Shown piece after piece: positions 55,963 to 64,000 of a stretch of 64,000 nt of DNA (its first letter is position 1; each line of letters begins with the position of its first letter). The DNA comes from Metellina segmentata (taxonomy: Eukaryota; Arthropoda; Arachnida; Araneae; Tetragnathidae), in NCBI GenBank assembly GCA_947359465.1, contig OX375879.1:91562578-91626577 (forward strand). Reading direction: 5' to 3'. The notes beneath the pieces are model-generated. The model saw only the letters and a program-made list of their open reading frames with translations, did no database searches and was not told the DNA's origin. Both the position numbers and the translations under genes were made by a program.

Positions 55963-56096
55963 GTAAGTACCGGCTTCTCAGCAGTGCCAGTAATGTGCAC
56001 CACGACTTCCAGAGCGCTTTGCTACCGGGGATGGATGGTGTCCCAATTTCCCAGATGTTCATCGTCTACTAACTTGTAATCGACGGTATTAACATC

Positions 56097-56264
56097 TTCA
56101 CCCGCGCACAATAGGGAATGGACTCCGCGAAGAGGAACCGAAATAATGGACTGGTAAACGATAGCAAAGCTGCATCGGATGCCTCTATGAATTTATCAAG
56201 GCCAAGGTCTTGCCGGTTGTGTTTGGATAGTGGGTCAGGATCCTCTTGTGAATCAGGGTCGAGC
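56097..56264 (-). CDS. weak exon candidate, minus strand
   Basis: On the minus strand CGCTTTTTTCCAAAG| precedes 56 open codons (PLDPDSQEDPDPLSKHNRQD, then LGLDKFIEASDAALLSFTSP, LFRFLF) up to CGCGG|GTGAAGATG. Composition is protein-like, with an acidic start and an amphipathic second half. The plus strand of the same stretch is also open, so this may be chance. No family assigned. Confidence 0.25.
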
Positions 56265-57232
56265 GGCCTTTGGAAAAAAGCGCATCTCCAATTCATTATT
56301 GTTTCCGATAAAACTTTATGAGGTTTTGTTGTATTTTTATTGCACACAACTGCTGCAGTTCAAAGACTTGAAATCCCACTGAGAATCTTTGTTTTGGGCA
56401 TTGATGAAGTGAAAATGAGCGGTCATCGGACGTTGATTTATATATTTCATTTGGAAATTGTCATTGTCTTGGTTTCATTGCTTTTTGGGGGATTGAATTG
56501 CTGTGTTCGGGGCTGCTAGTTTTTCAGAATGGAGATCAAATAACAGTGGTCTGAAGGCTATGGTTGGTTACTTTTTTTTATTGAGTTTTTCTAAACTTCT
56601 TGGTGTGAAAGCTAATTAGATCATGCCCTTCTTTATTATAATTGTATACATTAGGAGGATTTTGAGCGACATATAAGCATGTGCTAATGAAATATCTGAG
56701 TGAGTGCCTGATTGTCCTGACACTGTCATCCGCAGTCATTTCCATAATGAAAAAAATTTGATACGTGATATTCAAGAGGATCAAAAAAATATTTTTGATT
56801 GTTTAAAAGGGTGCTTAATTCTTAAATTTTTTTTTAAGAGAGAGATAATTTTATTTCTTAAATAGTGCGCAAACCATTGTAATTTTAGAATTTTCTTAAA
56901 TAGAAAATTACGCGTTCCTGAAAAATTTGAAATTGACTTAACATTAAGTTGCCCGAAGCTGTTTATTTGGAAGAAATGGTGGTAGTATGTTAAGCGAAAG
57001 TCGTAGTAACTAGTAATACGTTTTAAGTCGTGTTTTACGTCATGTTAGGAGAATCAGGATCTCGCTAGCTTCCTTTTTAATAGATACTGTAAGACCTTTA
57101 ACATGTTCAAATTTTTTGCAACATGATAACTAGCACCACATCATTTCGATGAAAGTTCTGTCAAAAAATTACAACGGTTAATAAACAATTAGTTTTTTAG
57201 GTTTGCGTAAATAAATGAATATCTATGTTATA
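56265..57232. other. AT-rich non-coding stretch
   Basis: Nothing recognised. Confidence 0.4.
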
Positions 57233-57560
57233 ACCCTAGGTAGGTAGTTGAATTAACGTCACACTAGAGCAACATAAATAGCTATTGAGGACAGCCCGGT
57301 ATCAATCCCAAAGGGAAAGATTCGATTACAACACATCGTGGTTTTAAGCCATGGTCAGATGGTGAGGTCAACACCTGAGCTGGTACCTGCACTCACCAAA
57401 TTTCCACACCACGCCAACATGAGACCATTTCAGGCTACGACAATTTAACGTGCAAAAGCCTCCACACACACGACTGTCTTTGGTTTGTTTTATCGAGTTT
57501 CGAACTCACAACCCTGCGGTTGTTAATATGATACTCTTCTAACTGGACTAACGTGAACCT
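57233..57560 (-). mobile_element. SINE copy S16 (type A head), family description
   Basis: Reference copy for the family. In element orientation: tRNA-like head with box A (GTTAGTCCAGTTAGAAGAG region) and box B (GTGAGTTCGAAACTCG); a body of about 230 bases with GCCTCCACACAC-type, GTGTGGAAATTTGG, CAGCTCAGGTGTTGACCTC, ATCTGACCATGGTTTAAAA, GATCTTTCCC, GACCGTC-like and TGCTCTAGTGTGACGTTAAT words; and a short-repeat tail (CTACCTACC here). Such heads are read by RNA polymerase III, and copying relies on a partner LINE. No open frame is conserved: peptides that look similar between copies simply reflect the shared DNA. Confidence 0.9.
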
Positions 57561-57868
57561 GTATAGCGCTTTGGACCTATGATAAATGTATACAGTTGGA
57601 AATAAACACCGCTTTCTTAAAAGATTCCATAAGACGTCTGTTACTTCTAGCCTCACGATTTTGTTTTTCAACAGCGTTCTTGCAAGGCCGCCAATCCGCC
57701 CCCTTTTTTATGTTACAGAAAAAAGAGGTTACATTTTATTACTCCAGAAACATCGAAGTTTTCCTCGTACTATAAGACTAAACCACATGCTTTCCAGCAG
57801 CATAACATCGATATTGATAACTGTCGGTGCCGAGATTCGATATAAATCCACAAACAATTTCATGCTTA

Positions 57869-58392
57869 AGGCGCATTCTCACGACTCAAGTTTTATTGAC
57901 AGATTTTAGTTGATCAACAGAAGGTTGAATGAAAAATATAGTGAGAACCTTTGTTTCAATAGAGTTGATCAACTTTTTACTGAATCAAGAAAATTTTGAC
58001 TCATTCAAACTTTACCGTTCAAGTGATGAGTCATCTGCCACCTGCTTTCGAGTTATTTTTTTCCGCAAACGATCTGTCGTGGTATATTTTATTGGAGAAA
58101 CAAAAGTGCTTTTTTTATTCTCTATACCAAGTTTGTATCTTTGCGATCGTGAGAGATAGTGTAAAAAATTCAACGGTTTTTAAATCTGCGGAAAATTTTA
58201 CACCAGTTCGATGCTTTAAATGTGATTTTCTATAGATAAATAATTTTTCAACTGTAACTTTTTTATTTTCGCTTTTTTAACTGTTGATCAGTTTCTATTG
58301 AAATGTGCGAACAAAAACTGATTCAATTCATATTCAACTTTTATCGATCAATTATGATCGGTCAATTAGACTGGACCCGTGAGAACGCGCCT
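57869..58392. mobile_element. MITE with AGGCGCRTTCTCACG ends and TTA target
   Basis: TTA on both sides (57866-57868, 58393-58395). Left AGGCGCATTCTCACGACTC then AGTTGATCAACAGAAGGTTG; right, reverse-complemented, AGGCGCGTTCTCACGGGTCC then AATTGATCGATAAAAGTTG. Arms of about 65 bases. A 3-bp TTA duplication fits the PIF/Harbinger target (TWA). 524 bp, no coding. Confidence 0.88.
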
Positions 58393-58663
58393 TTAGATTT
58401 AGACAACCTTACGAGTCAACTCGATAATTTTTCCGAAAGGGCAATACCATACACCTCAATTTTGTGCTGAGTTAAAAAAATAAAAGGAGCACTTGTGCCC
58501 AATCATGGCAACTCTGTATGGTTGATCCAAAAGCTGTCTTAGAGCTTGATTACAGTCTTTTACATGTGCGGTGAAATGAAGGGAGAGAAATGTAGTCCGT
58601 AACCCAAGGACCAACTGTATGGATTATAGTATTATAAAGCTTCGATGTTAGCATTAATAAGAA
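58393..58663. other. non-coding, nothing recognised
   Basis: Spacer between the MITE and the family R copy. Confidence 0.35.
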
Positions 58664-58885
58664 GCATAGGTTGGTTGATTTGGGGGGTTTCTATCGCAAG
58701 GGCCATATTTGGCCATGCTTCGCCGGACACAATACAATATCAAGTAATTGACACACACATATTGAAAGCTTTACTGACAGAGAAGAAATTCACCCAAGAA
58801 GGAATTCACCTGGCAGGAATTGACCCTACCTCACCTACAACTCGTAGATTGATAGCGCAGTGGCCATCGAAGCCCCAATAGGACA
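58664..58885 (+). repeat. dispersed repeat family R, copy at 58.7 kb
   Basis: GGTTGGTTGATTTGGGG, TCGCAAGGGCCATATTTGGC, CATGCTTCGCCGGACACAA, AATATCAAGTAATTGACACA, CCTACAACTCGTAGATTG and GCGCAGTGGCC, colinear with 2813-3035. The open frame across it is fortuitous. Confidence 0.65.
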
Positions 58886-61178
58886 ACTTGACACCCCTAT
58901 CCATAAAACAGGTAACAGTAGGAAATTTCTAATTTTTTTATAAGTATTAAAAATTTTGTTAATAATTTTATTTCATGTGTTTTGTTGTTATGCTGTAAAA
59001 ATATTTTAAAATTCGTTTATTTAAAACACTAAAAAATCATAAAATTACAAGAGCGTTTTTATCAATCATGCTCTGCACACGAGAGGAATTATCCAATATT
59101 GTTTATGTATTCGTATCCTTACAGTGACTTAAAATATATTTCAAAGTTCTTATGTACTAGTGAATAAAATGAAATTCTGTTGAAAAAAAAATCAAATAAT
59201 ATATAATTCCTTTTTCTATCATCCTTATAAATGAGCATGCCACAAATATTAAATTCAAATATATTTTACTATTGTCATGTTCATTAAAATCTAGTTCCAA
59301 ATTCACAATCCCACCTGTTTTCTATAAACAAACTTCGTTCTTATAAATTAGTTGAATTTTTCTATAGCAGTTATTCTAGTTATTAATTTTGTGCTCTTAA
59401 CAATATCATTTTAATTTGTAAGAACACTCACTGCAATTATATCTTAAACAGAAAAGTTTGTTGTTCGGAGATAAGAGTTTTTGTTTTGTATCCAACGAAA
59501 CTGACTTTAAATCTTCAATCATATGAAACTGGAAAATTTATTTTCCGCTTGTGCTGCCATCTTTAGGTAGAAAGCGCCAGAAATAAATATTTTCTACTCA
59601 AAAATCAAAACATTTTCAAATTCTAACTGCTGAAAAATGGCGATATTTAATCAGTCATGGTTAGCAAAAATGTAGACAAAGCGCAAAAAGTGTGTGATGA
59701 CTAATCAATACTTCCGTTATATAATATGGAGCATTTAACTGACTAACTTGGCAACATAACACGTAAAAAATTGTAATTTACAGAAAATTATTTACCGATT
59801 ACACCACAAAACGTTCTTTATCTAATATATTCTTTTGTTATAACAGTAATACACTGATGTGCTTCTTCAGCTTAATCCCACACATTAAAAGACATTTTAT
59901 ATTTTAACTATTATTTTTTTTTTTTTTTTTTTTTTTTTTTGGTTTGAAAGTTTTTAGGATAATTTTTATCCTCATCTAAAATGATGCATATAAAGTATAC
60001 CTTCTTGTAAAAACACAGATGATTTACTAAATTTGTAATTTTTTTTAGTAAGAAATATGTTTAATGAGTTTTTTCAAATCGTGCCCAACACAACGATAAA
60101 TCTATCAAATTTGAGAAACAATTTACTACTTTTATAAAACAGTCGAAGTGCAAAACTAAAAGTTGTATCGTTTTTAGAATCAAATTTACCGATCCTGGTT
60201 ATTTTTTCGAATTTTTACTGCTATTAATTGCTTGTGACATTCATACCATTTAACTTTCTAAAATAACATCAAAATTAATATTACTATTTTTATGAAAGTT
60301 TGTCCTCATGCAACGAGATGAAACACATAATTCAATGTGTTAATCATGATCCTTAGTACCAAGTACGTATCTCTAGAGTGTGCTTATATAATAAGAATAG
60401 CGACATACTGGAAATTTTCTGATTGACTTAGAGACCTTTTCTACTGCCCGAGGCAGTTTTTTCCAAGCTCCCGTAGACTTAACATGGGAACTTTTTGTGT
60501 GTACGAGAAAAACGTGTGTACATTAAATTTAGAAGAAAATATAGCTTTTTCATGTTCCATTTCGTGTTCTGGAATGTTTATTTATTATTATTTTAGTGTT
60601 TAGTCAGTATAAATTTGAAGACTTTTTAAGTAAATAGCTTTTTTTTAACGACGTGGAGTTTCCTGCTACTCTTGCGATGTAAACATCGCACCAAAGGCAG
60701 TTAGCAAGTTTTAAACTTTTGATAATACGTTGTTTCTTAGCTGCTCCCTTATAATAGGTTTACATGCCGAGTGGAATCATCAGTAAAGCAGAGAATAAAT
60801 TGTAACCATGCTTTATATAAAAAGAAAAGAAATGTTTGCAAATGTGTTATTTTTGATGCAAACTTTCATCTTTATTTTGTTGCTAGGTCTCGGAATAAAA
60901 ACCACCACATCAACATTAATCTGTGGATTTAGATATAAATGCGTACAAATGCTGTTAACTATTTTTTTATCTTGAGATTATTCTTGTATGTTTGGGCCAA
61001 TGTTTGCTCATAATTTAGTTTTAAGCTGTTAATTCTATTTTTTCATCTGAAAATGTGATAGATTTTTTAACAAATGTGTACTGATACTGTTGTCTTTTTT
61101 TTGAAATTACATTTTTTTGACTTGTATAAATGGGTGAAACTTGAAACAAAAATTAAATGTAAGTGGTTTAAAATTCTG
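58886..61178. other. AT-rich non-coding stretch
   Basis: Contains a 27-base poly(T) at 59914-59940. No exon or transposon recognised. Confidence 0.4.
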
Positions 61179-61480
61179 TGTCATGTATGTGGGATTGTGC
61201 GACGAGCGCGCCAAAGCCTGATACGTCCGCAGCAGTAACGCCACCTAGAGGAAGCGTCCGCTCAGAAGCGACCGCAGCAATGAGACAGATGTTCCCCCAG
61301 ACACCGAAGCTAGCAGTTGGGCAGACGGCCCATGACTTTTTAGGCAGATGGCCTCTTAGTTGTCGGATATTCTTAATTGTTAAAGATGTTTGTAAATATA
61401 CTGTAAATACATCAATTATCTAATTAAACTTAAATTTAAACTTTAAGAGTTATTTATCTTTTACCTTTTACGAACCCACA
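61179..61480 (+). mobile_element. 5' LTR of a Ty3/gypsy-like element
   Basis: Inferred boundaries TGTCATGTATG...CGAACCCACA (TG...CA). The start of the gag frame follows 241 bases later. The 5' part (61190-61350) is GC-richer than the rest; an ATTAAA at about 61421 could be the polyadenylation signal. The 3' LTR lies beyond the window, so the borders cannot be confirmed; no primer-binding site directly adjacent to the end could be matched. Confidence 0.6.
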
Positions 61481-61721
61481 TATATTTGAGGGTTTGGCCT
61501 GGATTTAATTAAAGGCCGAAGATTGCCGTTTTTACCTAAAAGTTTCAAGAAGCGAACTTTACATAAACTGTTCGAGACGCGGACAATTCCAATATTCGTC
61601 TGATGCTCATCGGATTCGAGGTGTGAACTTCATTTGAGTGAATTACCGTGACTCAGCATATTGGATCTTGAGGAATACTTCATCTGAACTGTGAGTACAG
61701 ATTTTTCATTTTGACACTAAC
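61481..61721 (+). other. gypsy 5' untranslated leader
   Basis: Between the inferred LTR end and the gag ATG. Contains CTGTGAGTACAG close to the start codon. Confidence 0.5.
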
Positions 61722-64000
61722 ATGGCTACGTATTTAGCCGGAGCACGCAAGATCGATCTGCTAGCGCTGATAGAAGAATTAGAACTAATAGCAACGGAAG
61801 GAACCAAAATTCCGCAGCTTATTAAGTTAATAACGAAAGCCGATGAATACAATGAGGAATTTACAAAAACGCTTTTAAAAAGGATTGTTTCTGAACGAGA
61901 AACAAAGGAAAGAGACGATAAAGCTGAACGCGAAAAGAAAGCAGAACGCGAATTTCAGTTGAAGAAGTTACAGCTAGAAAACAAAAGTACTGGAAGTTCC
62001 GATTTTATTTCCCCACTTAAAACTGACTTTTCAAAACTAATGACACGTTTCGACGGAAACTGTGATTTAAGCATGTATTTATCTTTGTTTGAAAAACAAA
62101 TTAATCGCATAGAAATACCTAAAGAAAATTGGGTTATTTTCCTTGTGAGTCTTTTACCGTTGGATATCGCAAATTTAATTGCAAGAGAGCCTGATCCGCT
62201 CGCAAATGGTTACGATCACGTGAAAAAACTTTTACTGAATCGATTTAAACTAACACCAGAGCAGTTTCGACAGCACTTTTTTACTCATAAAAAAGAAACA
62301 ACCGCATCTTGGCGTGATTTCGCCTACGAGTTAGATAATTTTTTCGAAGAATGGGTTGTGGGTCTTAGTATCTCTAAATATGAAGAATTGAAAGATCTCA
62401 TAGTGGCGGATCAAATCAAAAGGAAAATACCGTTTGAAATGCGCGAGCATTTTATTGATGAATTACCGAAATTGAATAAAGTAGCCGAATTAGTGAATAA
62501 ATTGGATGAGTACGAGGCGGCAAGATTCCATCTTAAAAGACCGGGAGCTAGAGATATGAAATCAGCTGAAAAACAAAGTCATCAGCGCTCCAAGAAATTC
62601 AATGATAAACCGTCGATCGTCCGTGCACACCAAAGTGTTACTAACAAATATGTTAAATGTTTTTCATGTAATGAAATTGGTCATAGAATTTCTGAGTGTC
62701 CAAATAAGAATAAAGGAATTAAATGTTTAAAGTGTAATGAATATGGACACCGTAAATTCGAATGTAATAAAGGTGTAAAAACCGATATTCATGAAGAAAA
62801 GAAAGTTTTAATTAATATGTCCAGTAATCATGAAAAGAAGTTGTACAAATGTCTTAAAATTATGAGTAAATATGTTGATGCTTTAATTGATACGGGATCA
62901 GATTTATCTATTTTGAAATATGATTTTTATATGCAAATTGGTGCACCAGAATTAACCCCCTGTGACATAATGTTAAATGGTATTGGAAATCAAAGTGTAA
63001 AATCACTTGGTTATTTTTGTGCTGAAATTACTATTGACAATTTTAATATTCTCACTGAGTTTTTTGTTATTGAAAACTTGTGTTGTAATATTGTGATTGG
63101 TATGGACGTAATTAACAAGCTTAATATTTCAATATCAGGAAATGATTTAAGGATTTTGAGCTTTCGAGAAAATTCTATTAATCTTTCTTTCACACACACT
63201 TCGGAAGTGAAAGAGTCTGAAAAAATAAAAGCTAAGCGTTTTGAGGGACCTCATTCAGGAAGTGAAAGTATAAAAACAAAAACGAGTTGCCGAAATGGAG
63301 CCACTGTTTTGGAATCCGAAAGTAATGAAAGGCAGATGTTTGGTATCCCCTCCCCCCTGACTCACCCCTTCAAAGAAGAAAACAGGTGTGAACTATTGGC
63401 GACTGCCATTAATATTCCAATGATAGGCGTTGCGTCATCTTGTGCACAGGATGTTCAAGAAAATGATTTGACTTTTAATCCTTTATCCGAATTGCCGATT
63501 TCCTTGACAGATGAAATTGAATTGCAACATATAAAAGATCCTAAAATAAGAAACGAGTTAGATATTTTGATTAGTGAATATAAGCCGCATAAAATTAAAG
63601 ACACAGAAGTAAAAATGACTTTAATTTTAACTGATGATATACCGATTTGTCAGAGACCGCACCGAATGTCTTTAAAAGAACAGAAAATTGTTGAGGAACA
63701 AATACAAATGTGGTTAAAAGACGGAATAATTAAACCCTCCTGTTCCAACTACGCTTCACCCATTGTTTTGTGTAAAAAGAAGGGTAATAATTCATACAGA
63801 TTGTGCGTTGATTATCGATCGGTTAATCGAAAATTAATCAAAGATAAGCACCCACTCCCATTAATTCAAGATGTTTTAGATTGCTTGGGAAACGCACAGG
63901 TATTTTCCACTTTGGACTTAAAAAACGCATTTTTCAACATACCAATGGACCCTAATTCGACACGTTACACAGCATTTGTCACCCATGAAGGACAGTACGA
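61722..64000 (+). CDS. gypsy retrotransposon gag-pol polyprotein (partial, intact so far)
   Basis: Encodes the structural Gag and the protease/reverse transcriptase that copy the element in cytoplasmic particles. ATG at 61722 opens 759 codons with no stop, running out of the window. Domains: basic and acidic coiled-coil-like region (about 30-90), Gag capsid-like region (about 100-270), two CCHC knuckles, CFSCNEIGHRISEC (residue 313) and CLKCNEYGHRKFEC (335), aspartic protease with ALIDTGSDLSIL (Asp 390), then reverse transcriptase with GIIKPSCSNYASP (about 668), LCVDYRSVN (about 695) and FSTLDLKNAFFNI near the end. The catalytic YxDD lies beyond the edge. Gag and Pol are in one frame with no stop or shift between them. 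No decay is visible, so it may be young. Confidence 0.95.
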   Translation, partial: MATYLAGARKIDLLALIEELELIATEGTKIPQLIKLITKADEYNEEFTKTLLKRIVSERETKERDDKAEREKKAEREFQLKKLQLENKSTGSSDFISPLKTDFSKLMTRFDGNCDLSMYLSLFEKQINRIEIPKENWVIFLVSLLPLDIANLIAREPDPLANGYDHVKKLLLNRFKLTPEQFRQHFFTHKKETTASWRDFAYELDNFFEEWVVGLSISKYEELKDLIVADQIKRKIPFEMREHFIDELPKLNKVAELVNKLDEYEAARFHLKRPGARDMKSAEKQSHQRSKKFNDKPSIVRAHQSVTNKYVKCFSCNEIGHRISECPNKNKGIKCLKCNEYGHRKFECNKGVKTDIHEEKKVLINMSSNHEKKLYKCLKIMSKYVDALIDTGSDLSILKYDFYMQIGAPELTPCDIMLNGIGNQSVKSLGYFCAEITIDNFNILTEFFVIENLCCNIVIGMDVINKLNISISGNDLRILSFRENSINLSFTHTSEVKESEKIKAKRFEGPHSGSESIKTKTSCRNGATVLESESNERQMFGIPSPLTHPFKEENRCELLATAINIPMIGVASSCAQDVQENDLTFNPLSELPISLTDEIELQHIKDPKIRNELDILISEYKPHKIKDTEVKMTLILTDDIPICQRPHRMSLKEQKIVEEQIQMWLKDGIIKPSCSNYASPIVLCKKKGNNSYRLCVDYRSVNRKLIKDKHPLPLIQDVLDCLGNAQVFSTLDLKNAFFNIPMDPNSTRYTAFVTHEGQY

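Noticed and set aside
61178..61423. 81-codon open frame at the start of the gypsy element
   Set aside because: Falls inside the LTR and has no relation to Gag or Pol.

Overview
This is a window of AT-rich nuclear DNA from a eukaryote, almost certainly an arthropod and, by overall flavour, perhaps a spider or other arachnid (inference; no species-diagnostic gene is present). It has no operons, ribosome binding sites or dense coding. It has spliced exon candidates separated by very long non-coding DNA, many Tc1/mariner, hAT and pogo-like DNA transposons, a jockey/I-like LINE fragment, a Ty3/gypsy LTR element, a tRNA-derived SINE family and long microsatellites.

Host gene content is sparse and none of it could be named. 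Near the left edge a minus-strand first exon with a signal-peptide-like N-terminus (1209-1290) and a plus-strand first exon (1445-1545) face away from each other across a 154-base putative divergent promoter. The plus-strand exon joins in phase to a 35-nt exon (2106-2140) and is phase-compatible with a well-bounded exon at 55844-55962. If those belong together, almost the whole window is one intron of about 54 kb that has filled with transposons. A possible terminal exon of another gene lies at 53-237.

Layout: 0-9 kb, exons, a dispersed repeat family (2.8, 4.5, 7.8 and 58.7 kb) and a three-copy 283-285 bp tandem repeat (5.1-5.9 kb). 9.1-11.5 kb, a mariner (D34D) broken by a 1125-bp hAT remnant with a perfect 8-bp target duplication. 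12.6-14.9 kb, a SINE plus flank duplicated in tandem, with a mariner-like element carrying 57-bp perfect inverted ends inserted in the second copy. 17.8-18.8 kb, the RNase H end of a LINE. 19-23 kb, a MITE, degenerate minisatellites with a palindromic core, and a SINE cluster. 25.2-26.4 kb, a pogo-like element. 27.6-28.3 kb, a half Tc1. 30.4-31.0 kb, a short hAT element rich in AGGTGCAC motifs. 31.4-33.8 kb, serial local duplications. 38.0-38.8 kb, an inverted duplication of a mariner 3' end. 39.2-40.0 kb, a third hAT. 41-43.8 kb, elements ending in a CGTAACC motif. 44.0-44.4 kb, (GT)168. 46-47 kb, 50.7-51.5 kb and 51.8-52.9 kb, further decayed DNA transposons. 48.8, 54.5 and 57.9 kb, MITEs. 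61.2 kb to the end, the 5' LTR and an uninterrupted gag-pol reading frame of a gypsy element that runs out of the window.

The most interesting pattern is the SINE family. At least fourteen copies or fragments share one body and a (TTACC/CTAC)n 3' tail, but two different tRNA-like promoter heads are attached to that body. Several copies became seeds for tandem duplication and targets for later insertions, so the order of events can be read.
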